A DNA stretch of 64,000 nt from Rhodocollybia butyracea (taxonomy: Eukaryota > Basidiomycota > Agaricomycetes > Agaricales > Omphalotaceae): positions 62,001 to 126,000 of the forward strand of contig JADNRY010000171.1 of assembly GCA_015501585.1 (NCBI GenBank). Direction: 5' to 3'. The translations under genes and the position numbers were made by a program. Every line of letters starts with the position of its first letter. The stretch's first letter is position 1. The notes beneath the pieces were generated by a model. That model saw only the letters and a list, made by a program, of their open reading frames with translations, searched no databases and was not told the origin of the DNA. Positions 46,883-58,289 of this stretch are shown piece by piece.

Positions 46883-48665
46883 TGCCCGGTACTTATGCTA
46901 GTCCTCTACCTAAAGGGGAGACACACGCTATCATCTCTGGTACAGAGAAGCACCCTGGACCATCGAAAATTGCATTCTTTTGGATGTAAACGTTTCTGGG
47001 TATCATCAACAAACTTCACAGGAGCAATAAACTTGACGCTCGTGGTACTCCTGGGTATTCTTTTCTAAGGTTTTCGATGAGACTCGGGTGGCATTGACAC
47101 GCCGAATTACGCTGTACGCCGAAATTCAAGCGAAATGTCATCATTTAAAAGACCCCGTGAAACACGTCACGTCACTACCTAGGGTACATTATGTATTAGA
47201 CACTTTGAAGGTCCACTTCAGGTATCTAGTATGTAGAAACCCATTTGAAGGGAGATACACTATGTTTTAAGAGGCTACATTACTGTGCAAGGATGCATCG
47301 TTGACCCACAAACTCAAAATCAATCAAATTGATTTACCTAGATTGATTTAGGCTTGCCAGATCTAAAGTCTATTCAATTAATACTACCTACTACAAAAAG
47401 TCCTATACAGGAATATACAAGACAGGTATTAAAATAGATGAAGAGAGACGAATGAGGGCAAGCATAATGCGAAACCCATATCCGTTTAAAGTAAGAGAAT
47501 CGAAGCACTGGTTCCTTGGAACGAATCACAGAGAGAAACTAGACGATTAGTGATGAATTAGGCGCCGGGGATCAAAGTGGCCCGGCGCCGGCAGTAAAAG
47601 AAAGGCGGGGCGCGTCCTAGCGACATGCCTATAATAAAATTTATTCGGACCGACCTACGGGACGGTCCACATGTATACAAGTACCCGGTAGGACCGGGAG
47701 GAGAAGAGAAAAGGGGAGATACGGAACAACTTGAACCGCGGGACGGACGGACCGCCCGGCGCTTAAAAGCGCATCAAAGTCGAACCACTCATCGGGAATG
47801 CATCGTTCTTCCCTCCCCTCCGTTACTTATTAAATAAAAGATGTAGAAAAGGTGTAATATGGGTAGAGGACCCATGAGACAACGATATAGAGCCCTGGGG
47901 ACAGTGTAGGAACCAGGAGAACACTTACAAGCCCACTTATGGCTTAAAAGGGCAACATGAGATTTATCTTCTTGGCTCTTGGCAAGCCAAGAGAGTCTTA
48001 CCAACCCATGGTACCTTAATTAAGAAAATTTCAAGGACCTAGGAGTATAAAAAGGCAAGGAAATGAAGAGAAAAGCATTCTTTCTTACCCCACCAGGTGT
48101 AGCAGCTCCTTATCAGGCTACTACTAAAAGATTGAATTGATATAAAGACTGGGATTTACAGAGAGAAATTGACAAGCAATTGAACTTGAGTAAAGAGACA
48201 GAAAGAGATTCAGCATGAACTGAGTGCAGAGAAGTTAAGACAAAGACTTAGAAAGGACTTTGAATATTATTTTCAAACCACAGTTAGGCTGCAGTCAGAG
48301 CTCTGTCTGAGTTATAGGGACACCCTCTGGTCAGTTGTGACTTGTGTTAATTTGTGATTTTACCAAGGGACTTAGGAATAGTATTTGTTTGACAGCTCAG
48401 AGCTTGGGGATCAGCTTAAATAAGTCTGTACTTTGAAAGGGAAGGCACTTAGTGAAATAACACTCAGTGTAGCAAGGAAGCACTTGAATAGATTGAAGTT
48501 TTAAATAAATATTATTTGGCTGAACTAAAAACCCGAACTGAGTAATAAGTTGTGTGTGTGTTTTGGTGTGGTTGTGTAAGCCATTTCTAAGTTCACCCCA
48601 GTTTAGACCTCTCAGCGTACTATGTGTACACGCCAGGTAAAGGTGTACGTTCAGCAATCTCTGTG
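46883..48665. other. Unassigned repeat-derived DNA inside the Copia element
   Basis: No gene is recognised. A GC-rich hairpin (GGCGCCGGG at 47561, CCCGGCGCC at 47581) and a GC-rich patch (47620-47770) stand out. From about 47840 the sequence looks LTR-like: TGTAGAAAAGG, a TATA-like AGTATAAAAAGG (about 48032), a leader, and TGTGTACACGCCAGG before the Copia reading frame resumes. A second nested LTR is likely but its ends are not fixed. Confidence 0.4.
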
Positions 48666-48689
48666 AAGTTTTGATGACAACACTAATGG

Positions 48690-50571
48690 GAGATGGACTT
48701 TTGAGCGCTGCGGGGGAGTCCTATGATTATTTGTCTCTCAAAAATCCTACTTATAAAGATGATGATGAGTTTTCCCCTATAACCGCTCCATCCGCTCTCC
48801 CACCTGACCCTCCTGTTCCTGTTCCTCCTGCTACTCCTCCACCTCATGCCCCTCGTCCTAATCCCCGCATGCCTTCTGATGCTACACCTGCTAAGACTCG
48901 CTCCCGTGCGAGAGCAGAAGTCCAGCCACAGATTGATGAGGATATTCCTCCGCATGTTGAGCTTGATATGGATGATAGCGGGGATGAGGGGGAGATGCCG
49001 AACTGGGACATATCTTGAGTGGTGAAATTCCATCCAATGTTTCGCAGGCTCTCAACTCTCCCGATCATGCAGAGTGGGAAGCTGCTTGTCATTACGAGCT
49101 TAACCAGCTCTTGGAGACTGGGACTTACTCTCTTGTTCCACCACCTCCTGACCGTAAGGCCATTGGTACACGCTGGGTCTTTGCTATCAAGTGCAATGCC
49201 AACACTCAGGCCATTGAGGTCTACCGAGCTCGACTTGTAGCTCAGGGTTTTACCCAAATTCCGGGTATTTACTTTGTCGATATCCATGCTCCGACTGCTC
49301 GTATTGAATCCATTCGTGGTATTGCAACCGTAGCGGCCATCCAGGATTGGGAAATTCATGTCATTGATGTGAAATCTGCTTATCTTAATAGCACCATCCC
49401 TGATGACCAGCCAACATATGTGAAGCAACCGCCCAGATTTGTAGTCAGAGGAAAGGATTCGTGGGTTTGGAAGCTTAACAAGGCACTCTATGGACTTAAG
49501 CAATCTGGTTTTCTCTGGTATGAGAAACTAAAAAGTGTTTTGGTTGAACTTGGCTTTCAGGTTTGCATTTCCGATCCTTGTGTCTTCTTTTGTTGTTCTT
49601 CTGATGGAATAATCATCATTGCAACTCACGGGGATGATCTAGCTCTCTTTGGTTCCTCCATTCTACAGATTATTTGATTTAAGGATGAGTTCTGTACTCA
49701 TTTTGATATCTCGGATAAGGGGGAGATTTCTCAATTTTTTCGGTATGATGTTACTCGTGATAGATCTGCTTGAACCATTTCCTTTTCCCAATGTTCCTAC
49801 ATCTTGTCTCTCATTTCGCGTTTCCGACTCAATGATGCTCACCCCGTTGGAACACCCATGGAAAAGACGGTATTGTCCAAAGCTGATTGTCCTTCTGATG
49901 ATTCTCCTGAACAGAGAGAGATGTGATTGGTGCCCTACGCTGAAGGTGTTGGTTCTCTCATGCACGCCTCCACTCGAACACGCCCGGACATCACTCGCAG
50001 CACCCAACAAGTAGCGCAGTTCATGCATAATCCTGGTCATATCCACTGGAAAGCAGTGAAACGGATTATTCGCTATTTGAAGGGGACTGTTGACTTCGTC
50101 CTCATCCTTGGTGGCAAGTCACTCCTTTCCTTTGCCTATACCGACTCCAACTTTGTTGATCACCTTGAACATGGTCGTTCGGTGTCTGGCGTCGCCCTCA
50201 CTTTTGGTACAGGTTGTTTTTCCTGGTATACGAGGAAACAGACTGCTGTTGCAACTTCCACCAGTGAAGCCGAATATTATGCAGCTGGATCTTGTGGTAG
50301 GGAAGTTGTTTGGTTCCGCTCCCTTCTCCAGGAACTCGACTTCACTCAACCTGAACCAACTCAGATGTTTGTTGATTCATCTTTGGCTTTGAAGAACATT
50401 AATTCCGACCAAGTCACTAATGCAAACAAACATATCAAAATTCACCACCACTGGATTCATGAAGCGGTTCATTGCGGTGATATTCAGACAGCTGTTGTTG
50501 CTTCTAGGGATAATGTTGCCAACATATTCACCAAAGCTCTTGATGGTGAAACTCATCGACAGGCAACTTGA
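48690..50571 (+). pseudogene. Copia reverse transcriptase and RNase H
   Basis: After a Pro-rich linker (48690-49015) and a one-base frame change, the frame reads ALNSPDHAEWEAACHYELNQ, GTRWVFAIKCN and DVKSAYLNSTIPD (first catalytic Asp). KALYGLKQSGFLWYEKL follows, then THGDDLALFG, where YVDD is expected. In-frame TGA codons occur near 49676, 49771 and 49924. RNase H follows (LMHASTRTRPDI, YTDSNF, SEAEYYAAG, DSSLALKNI, ANIFTKAL) and ends normally at 50571, just before the purine tract and 3' LTR. The altered YVDD motif plus stops mean it is inactive. Confidence 0.9.
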
Positions 50572-50601
50572 CTACTGGGACTTGTCCCAATGCATTCTCG
50601 T

Positions 50602-50611
50602 TGAGGGGGAG
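50602..50611 (+). promoter_or_regulatory. Polypurine tract of the Copia element
   Basis: TGAGGGGGAG lies immediately before the 3' LTR, the usual place for the plus-strand primer. Confidence 0.8.
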
Positions 50612-50959
50612 TGTTGGATATTCGGTCCACGGTATATGGCCGCCGGTATGTACAGCTCCAATACCGAGTAGATATCAGACCCGAGTTCTTATCATTTGTT
50701 TTAACTTTTATTTCATTGATACGGATTTCTACTTATACTGTACGTATCGACGTTCCCTTCTTTTCCTCAGCCTTCATCACTTCTGGCTGAGGTATGTCTA
50801 TTATACTTATGCTCTATGTCCATTATGCTCATACTGTACCTATAGCTTAGTTGTACATCATACTAATGTGTCTCTTAGGTATGGTAATATGATTAAGCCT
50901 TCATCACTTCTGGATGAGCTTAGTTGTACATCGTACTAACGTGTCTCTTAGTTCCAACA
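50612..50959 (+). repeat. 3' LTR of the Copia element
   Basis: This matches the 5' LTR apart from about seven substitutions, most of them transitions, and one length difference. The following bases AGCCAG do not match the six before the 5' LTR. Confidence 0.95.
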
Positions 50960-51100
50960 AGCCAGTCTCAATGCTTTACCGCGGAGTGACTGATAGTTTC
51001 TTCAAGGAGTTTGATTTACTGTCATATTACTTGCTCGGCGGAATTTGCCTGTAATAGAATTTCACAAACTTCCTTTGGCCCACTTGAGAATCTGATCGAG

Positions 51101-51782
51101 TCTTGAGTGTGTGAGTTCCCTTGAACTCCAGATCAACCTTAAATCTAGTTGATTCCTTAGAGGGACGGTTTCTAGTAAGGAATTATTTGGCTCCAGAGTG
51201 AGGGTTCCTTAGTCGACTTCCCTGTGAGGTTAGGCGAGCCACTAAGATTGTGGTACAAGTTCCTAGTGATTAAGTTCACTCACAATATTGTAGCTTGGCC
51301 CAGAGTTTGGTCGAGGACTTTACAGCATCACAGCAGCTAGTGCCAGAGTTTGCCCAAGGTTGTTGACAAACCTCAAAGTTACTATTCTAGCTAGTGCCAG
51401 AGTTTGCCTAGGAGAATCTTAGTTTCGTTGTATTGGTTTTGGTTTTGATTATTTGGTTTTGGACACATACACATTATTGGTTTTGGTTTGGTTATATTGA
51501 TTTGGACATCCCCGACATTCCCTTGTACATATGTACACCCAACTAGGCTTCCCTCAACTCAGTTCTAAGAGTTGTCCAAGCTTAGTTACCCATCTTAACG
51601 CAACGGTCTTGAACCTGGAGCAACCACGTGCATATCTCCGATATTATGAAACTTTCCCTCGGGGAATCTCTGACAACCCACCCTCTCTCCCTTACATATT
51701 GATAGTCTGGTTAGGCGCGGTAGTGTTTTTGTTAGGTTGTTTTATAGCACCTTTCACACGCCTACACGTAAATACCCAAATA
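51101..51782 (+). repeat. Long LTR-like repeat, copy C (3' part only)
   Basis: A direct copy of about 46242-46882: GGTTCCTTAGTCGACTTCC, CACTAAGATTGTGGTACAAG, GTGCCAGAGTTTGCC and GGTGTTTTTGTTAGGTTG-like words are in the same order. It has an extra local expansion of ATTGGTTTTGGTTT words (51430-51500). Homology stops near ACCCAAATA in both copies. Confidence 0.7.
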
Positions 51783-52584
51783 GCGCATGTACTGTGCAAA
51801 TTGCGGGACATACTACATGACTTTTCTGTAGCGTTGCTTTCAAATTCCCACTTTTTCTCAGTGTTTGCTACAAGGTACGTGGTTGACTATCTTTCACTTT
51901 ACTCTATCTAATGTCTCAATAGTACATCTACTTAGTACTTCCCTTTCTTCATCTGTTTGTCAGATGGGCTTGTTACTCATTACCTATACTATCTTTTTGT
52001 TTCGCTACATTTTTTACTTGAATCAAGTACTTGTAGTATGTAGCTACTTTAATGAATCACTTATCTCACTTTCCTTTGTTGAACCTGAGGTGTTTTAATT
52101 GTATAATAAGCTAGAGCTGACTAGTACTGGCTGAGAGGAGCACTACAAAGTGCTATGGAGAGATACAGTAGCTGTACAGTACTGATACAATGCCCTTAGT
52201 GAGGGTATACAGATTAGAGATGTCCATGAGTCCAGATCCAGGTATACCCGGATCCATTGCACAGATGTGTGGGAAACAGATACCGGGATCCGCAGGTATT
52301 TTAACACAGGTACTCGCAGGTACTTGCGGATCCCAATGAACACAGGTACAAAGTAACTTGTGAGTACCTGTGTTGTGAGTACCTGGAAGTATTTAGTACT
52401 TACAATACTAATAAAATGGTTACTATATGTAAGGTATGACTGTGAGACACTCAGTAGGTGCCTAGTAGCTAGAACAAAGCATGATGTGGGTAGAGAACAG
52501 TGGTCCTTTACTGATACAAGCCACAGAAGTTAAAGAGGGACTATATTTATCATCATTGTATAGTGTACTACAGTGCATATAGTT
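51783..52584. other. Unassigned, with a GGTACC/GGATCC-rich patch
   Basis: No gene is recognised. From 52225 to 52400 the words GGATCC, GGTAT and GCAGGTACTTGCGGATCC recur in both senses, so the patch can fold. Flanked by repeat copies C (direct) and B (inverted). Confidence 0.4.
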
Positions 52585-53937
52585 AGTGGCTCGTCTAACT
52601 TCGTGAAGAAGTCAACTAAGGAACCCTCACTCTGGAGGCAAATAATCCCTTACTAGAAGCCATCCCCTCTAAGGAAGCAACTAGATTTGAGTTGATCTGG
52701 AGTTTGAGAGAACTCTACACACTTAAATTTGATCAAGATATAAATGGGCTTTGCAAAGCACATGAAGTTTATTACTTTCTTAAGATAACCAAGTCAGGAG
52801 GCGTCATGCTACTGATCCCGTGGGGACGTTCTACGGAGCACTGGTCTTAGCAGTCAAGTCGAGGGCAAGAAACTTGTCTTATTGAATAAATATATCTGGC
52901 TTATATACTGAGTAGAGAGAGTTTAATACGAAAAATAGATGAAACAGATACGGAGAGAGACGGAAAGAGAGTGGAACAGAGGAATCTGGCTTGGAAAGGA
53001 AACTCCAGCCTATATATGGTACACACAATAAAGAAATAGTCCATTCTTGGGTATATATCAGAGGTAAAATATGATTTCGTGAGGATTAACATAGTTTTAG
53101 AGTGTTTTGATCCGAGCGAGGTTTCTCCGATTACTCCACAATTCTCCGGGGTCAGGAGTACCTTTGCGCTTCATGATCACTCGCCGCCCGGTTTCCCTTG
53201 GGTGAGTTTCATTCTATTCCTCGCATAGTTCTGTCCATCCTGAGTGTGATTAACATTCTCTTGAGAAGGCCTGTTATCTAGCTTTCCAACGACACTACTT
53301 CTGATAATCTCGAGCAACTGCGCTGAGTATGTACAAGTGATTCCCGATATTCGGCTTTAACGGATAAGACCTTCCGTGTATGATTTCTAAGATCAAATGT
53401 TTCGATTTGCCAAGGCTATCCCGGCGCGTAGCTTTCCGTAGGACCGCTAAGTATGTTTCTACCGTCCTCACGGTTACGACCGGTGCCGCGAATAGACCTC
53501 TACAGTTTCCCTCGGGATTGTTCTGGTCCATTGTTACGGACTGTAAAGTCCACATCTTAACATAGCTCGTTGGGGGTCTTAGTGCGAGGGATGCCTTCCC
53601 TCATAATTCCTTCCCTTGAGTAACGCGTTGGCTTAGTACTTATCCCGCTTCGAGATGTCCTGTAGTTTAGAGAGTATGCACTCTTGGGTATAACTAGATT
53701 GACGATCTAGCGTTACATCTCTGGGCAGCCCAGGTATCCTCGCTAGCTTGGCTCTAGGCTACGCTTGTGGGCGTACCTTCATGGCTCGCTGAGTATTATT
53801 GTTAAGTTCTTTGCCTCGGCAACAGCTATCACGCTTGGGCTCCGTATAACTCTCTTATTGCATTGTATAACACGTACAAAGTGTCAAAATGTATGGTTAC
53901 ACACCTTAGGCCGATATTAGGCCTAATATCTCCCCCA
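52585..53937 (-). repeat. Long LTR-like repeat, copy B (inverted)
   Basis: This is the reverse complement of about 44650-46384 of copy A, without the 368-bp palindrome. On the minus strand it is preceded by TTTGGGGGAGA, which looks like a polypurine tract next to the 3' LTR of a minus-strand retroelement. An open minus-strand reading of 94 codons (54190-53906) abuts it but shows no retroviral motif. Confidence 0.7.
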
Positions 53938-54394
53938 AACTAATGATCTGACCATCCCCGGTCAGCCCACCAAGCCTAGGATCGACTCTGCTAGCAATCC
54001 CTTTTATGTTCTCGGCATTTAGCATTCTAATTCCTTTCCCGCGGACTAGTCTGGACGTACTACCCCTAAGTTTAACTGGGATCATTCTCGACGTCGGGCG
54101 CTTATGTGAATCAGGTGTCAACAATTGAATTGATCTACAAGACAACATATGCCGCGGGCGCCTAGACTCCTGATTGGGGTTTCCAATCATTTCCTCGATA
54201 ACATTTTCTTTTAAGTTTAACGTGTTAAGTCTCCGAGAACTCTGAAAACGCCTCTATCACATTCGTATTTTGTGATATGTTGTTTTACGTCTTAAGACAG
54301 ATGCCGGTCACTTCGGCTACGGCTTTGGGGAATGACCTATTAATAAGACAATGTTGGAAATTTTCAACAAGTCCCATCATCGTCTCTTACCACC
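53938..54394. other. Upstream region of the nine-exon gene
   Basis: This contains the putative purine tract on the minus strand (complement of TCTCCCCCAAA at 53931-53941) and a minus-strand ORF without recognised motif. No promoter element is identified for the plus-strand gene starting at 54395. Confidence 0.35.
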
Positions 54395-57300
54395 ATGCTT
54401 GCCGACCGAGAGCAGTGTGACCTTCTTCCCGACTCGCTCGTCGATATGTACTTGTCCATAACATGCGAAGACGATTCCTCGGACATTCTAGATGACTTTA
54501 AAAGCGTACTCCCGTCCTTCTATGAACTGGCCAGCCATCTTGTTGCGAGATTCGACAATGCCGCCGACGCTACGCAAGCCAATTCTTTCTTTTTCCAACA
54601 ACCCGAGGGTCTTGGTTTCGACAAAAGGGACGTCCCCTCGGCTTATTCTGCACGGATGATATGGGCCTATGCTACTGCTGTTCAGCAGCGCTTTAACCCT
54701 CAACTTTTCGAGGCAGCCAAGGACCCCGAGTGGACTCCGTCTTTGCCCAAGGCGAAAGAATACCGTACCAGTTTTATTGCTCTCGCTAATCGACTGGTAA
54801 GCCCCCTTTTTGTCCTTTATTAACGTATTAATCTTATGTTATGATAGAAATTCCTCCGTACCCATGTTGTGGGGCGTAAGAATGTTCCTTTAATTATCGA
54901 AGGCATTTTTGCTGCTGCCCAACGCCTTTCCGCCGCTGTCCGAAGCGCCTTACAGCTCAACGACACGGAACCAAGCTGGTACTTGGATGGGGCTCTTATT
55001 GACCGGATCCTGGTACGTGGCTCGCACTAACTTTATCTTTTCTTTTTTATTAACTTTTCCTAGGCAAGCGCCCTCCATCGCGGACAGACACCCGACCTTC
55101 CCATTCCTCTCCCTTTTGACCAGGGATGTCGTGAATCGGCGTGGTTATTAACTCAAGGTGACCTCCACTTTAGTTGGCTGGACACCGGTGAACCTACCGA
55201 CGAGGAGGAGGAGGAAGAAGCCTCAGATGAAGATGGTCCTTCCGAGGACAGGGCATCGCCTTACGAGGCTATTTCCGTGAACTCAGAGGTACCTTTTCCC
55301 CGTTTTATTTATATCGTTATCATTTTAACTTTTAATATTTCTTTTTAGGACTCCTCGGAATCCCGCAAGATCCCTCGTCATTCTACTTGCAGTGCTACCG
55401 TCGCCAAGAAGACTTCGTCTAAACCTCCACTTCCCTCAAAGGCTGAGGTCAAAGTGAAAGCTGAGCCCAAGGCTAAACCAGCAACTGTCACACCTAAATT
55501 GGCAACTAGCTCGGCAACCAGACCTTCGATGACCTCGAAGGCTCTCAAAGCAAAAGGTCCGGCGAGAGGGAGCAATGCTTCAGTCTTGACTAAAGGAAAG
55601 GATAGGATAGTAGAGGCGAAAGGCAAAGGCAAAGGCAAAGAGGGGGACCCCTCCGTGATCACCGTGAGTTCCTACTCTCCTTTCTTTTTCCAACAACCCG
55701 AGGGTCTTACTGTCTCATTTTTCCTAGCCCAAACTGAAACGCAAACGTCAGAATGAGCCCACAGAAGAAATCGAGGCTGCATCCCTTCCTGTTCCTCGTC
55801 CCGCTCCTAAACTCAAGACTGTCAAGAAGTCCAATCCAGTTGTCGAGATCCCCGTTCCCGTGGCTTCCAGTTCTAAGATCAAGGGGGCCCCACTTGCGGA
55901 GTCTTCTCGTGAACCTACACCTGTGCATACTCCGCCCGAGAACTTGGTTTTCCTTGTTCCCGAGGGAGATGTGGGAAACGTTGACCTCGACAACATCTTC
56001 AAGAGACTCGCAGCACAATCATCCAAAGAGTTTGCAAAGAGTGGATCTTGAGAATACCGCACCGTGATCGTTCGTTTCGAGCATGATGCCATGGATCTGC
56101 CGTCTTTTGACGAGATTGTCCCCAAGGGGACCCAAGTAAGTTCTATTCCGTTTTTCTCTACCCTTCAAGACTAACGCTTCGGCCTTTTTATTGCAGAAGC
56201 CAAAGGAACTCTTTAAGGCTGAGCTCACTTGGGGCCTTACTCCTGAGTTAGATGCCTTCAAGGATCTTCCTGCACTCAGCACGGGCGATCACCAAATGTC
56301 TTGGTTGGACTTTGTCCGAGCGAACCGCGCATTGTGTCAAGTAAGTTTTCAGTTTATCGATAATTTAAATTTTAACATGATTTTCAGACTCCGGCTGTTA
56401 TCCGTGAGAACCCTTGCATCCAGTGTGGCGGTCGCCGTACCAAGGGTACCAAGGGAGAGGATAAGCAGGATAAGCCGGACTGCTCGTATGCCTGTGACAA
56501 ACACGGTAACCGTAAGTATGGGACTGGATGTCCAAACTGTGCTACGTCGCACCAACCTTGTTCAGACACCTTTCGTGTGCCGGAACTAGTCAAGGTGCTC
56601 AACAATACGTACAAGTTGGCAGAGAACGCACCGATTAGTGAGTACTAATTAATGCTTCCTGACTTTCTACCAACTAACATTATCATAGACGTGGCCCGGC
56701 AAGTCAGCACTGTCCTTTGTGTTCGCGAGGCTTATGATGCTGCCATCGAGACCCGCAACCAACTCAACCGCACGGTCAAGAAGCTGTTTACCTCTCTGCA
56801 GAGCAAAGTTCAGGAGCTCCGTCACATTGGCAAGGACCCGCTTGTCTTCGTGGAATCCTATGTTCCAACATTCCCCAAGAACCGGTTGGACCTCACGCAC
56901 TGGAGCTTTTTGTGCTCCTTCATGGGATGGGACTCGGACTTCTGTTTCAAGACTAATGAACGGTATGAACAGTTCCTTAGCAAGAACATCTGGGTCGCCA
57001 TTGTTCCAGCGCCCGATGGGTCTGTTCCCGAGGATACGCTCGAAGTCCCTCCGGCCACTACTCCTCCTCTGGACTCTCCAACTCATTCAACAACCAGTCT
57101 TCCAGTGGAAGATTCGGTCATTCTTTCTCCAGGGAGTCCTCGAGGTGAACAGTCGCCGGTCATGGTTAGTCCTCGCAGGAGTCCTCGTTCTCTTTGTACG
57201 TCGTCTGGCGGTGACCAGGATGAAGCCCAGGACGAACTTATGGAGGGAGTTGAGACATCGTAAGATGCCAAGATCACTCCTCCTAAGTTTGTGGTCTTCT

Positions 57301-57549
57301 TTGACCGGCCAATTTGGCGAACTCGACTTTGCCTCGATGACCAATACCAATCTCAATGTTCTCTTGAATATTCATAGGAACGAGTATCTCGGGAACCTGA
57401 GCAAGACCCAGGTCTTTTACGCTCGTGCTCTCCAAGCTCAGAAAGTCACAGACAGCTTGGTCCACCTTTTGAAGTTCAGAGAGGACTCAGAAATGGTAGA
57501 AGGCGTACGTCAACTTTCCCTTGAACATCGTCAGACAAGCGGGCGTTAA
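54395..57549 (+). CDS. Unknown Cys-cluster protein, nine exons, one in-frame TGA
   Basis: Exons are 54395-54796, 54848-55012, 55064-55288, 55349-55673, 55728-56135, 56197-56340, 56388-56637, 56689-57259 and 57378-57549, with GT-AG borders. The N-terminal half is helical (DFKSVLPSFYELASHLVARF, FIALANRLKFLRTHVVGRK), then acidic (TDEEEEEEASDEDG), then basic and Pro-rich (KAEPKAKPATVTPK). A cysteine cluster follows in exon 7 (CIQCGGRR...CSYACDKHGNRKYGTGCPNCATSHQPC), probably zinc-binding. Exon 8 has a helical Cys/Trp segment and a Ser-Pro-rich tail (SPRRSPRS). An in-frame TGA near 56049 (after KEFAKSGS) breaks exon 5, so the gene may be dead or use another splice. The layout resembles gag-like or transposon-associated agaricomycete proteins, but no family is recognised. 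Intron 4 repeats 28 bp of exon 1. Confidence 0.6.
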
Positions 57550-57994
57550 TCCACTATGCCTTCAGTGAGCATTGGTTGTTGTGAATGTACAGGGATGGAG
57601 TGTGCGATGTGTCAATCCTCCCTGTTAGCATCGTTGGAGTGGTAAATAACTTGTAAGTTTTTCTCTCCGGACACTATATCGTTGTCTGAACCAAGCTTCT
57701 AGTCGAATTCTTTAAATAAACTTTCTCTCGAGAAACCACAGTCTTTACAGTCTCTTTATCTTCTTTGCCTGGTAGCCTCTGAGCTCCAGCAATTCGTTTC
57801 CAGTACTAGTTAAGCCTATAGTTACTCGTTTATATTTTTAACATAGGCCTCTGACTATTACAGTCTTAAAAGCCCAATAAATCCACGTGTATTGATGATA
57901 ACACGGAGTTTTCGAGATTAACATAACTTCAACACAAAGGTAAGTTTCTTTCCACGGGAAGAAAATGCATAGTGTTATAAATCCCTCAAACACG
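57550..57994. other. 3' flank of the nine-exon gene, no gene seen
   Basis: Contains CTTTAAATAAACTTTC (about 57710), a possible polyadenylation signal. No coding sequence is recognised. Confidence 0.4.
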
Positions 57995-58183
57995 TTAGCG
58001 TTCATTATTAGGTATCACTTTTCGCATCGCGCGGGTTCTGACACGAGGAGCTTCGTCTGTCTCCGGTATAATCTCTTCCTCGCTTGAATCTTCGTCAGAG
58101 TCCGGGTCTTCAGGGTTATAAACCACTTCATCACCGTCTACTGGTTTTCTCAAGGTAGGGATTTGATCAAACAAGGGGTCCCC
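57995..58183 (-). pseudogene. Acidic C-terminal coding relic
   Basis: A minus-strand frame without its own ATG reads GDPLFDQIPTLRKPVDGDEV, then an acidic run (EDPDSDEDSSEEEIIPE), then VRTRAMRKVIPNNER and a stop at 57995. Composition and uninterrupted frame suggest the end of a once longer protein, perhaps transposon-derived. The rest has been replaced by the adjacent minisatellite. Confidence 0.35.
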
Positions 58184-58289
58184 CCCTTTACGGATAAATT
58201 CCCACCCAATGCAGGTCCAACATATAAATACCCCCAGTAGTTACTCTGGGGACTAATTTACTAAGGCCAGTAAGCTACTGTGTTGTGAG

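Larger units (their letters stand above)
42013..50959 (+). mobile_element. Ty1/Copia LTR retrotransposon, interrupted and decayed
   Basis: The two LTRs (42013-42361 and 50612-50959) begin TGTTGGA and end TCCAACA and differ at only about seven positions. The order gag, protease, integrase, reverse transcriptase, RNase H defines the Copia superfamily. About 4 kb of unrelated repeat DNA (44650-48665) sits in the integrase-RT interval, where the end of integrase is also missing. Bases flanking the LTRs (ACATTG on the left, AGCCAG on the right) do not match, so a 5-bp target duplication is absent. Confidence 0.92.

Noticed and set aside
47561..47589. GC-rich hairpin as a bacterial-type terminator
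   Set aside because: The stem is followed by no T-run and the context is a eukaryotic repeat region.
57260..57377. TAA at the end of exon 8 as the true end of the nine-exon gene
   Set aside because: The TAA overlaps a good GTAAGA donor, and a matching acceptor at 57377 restores the frame into a coherent final exon; still, the shorter form cannot be excluded.
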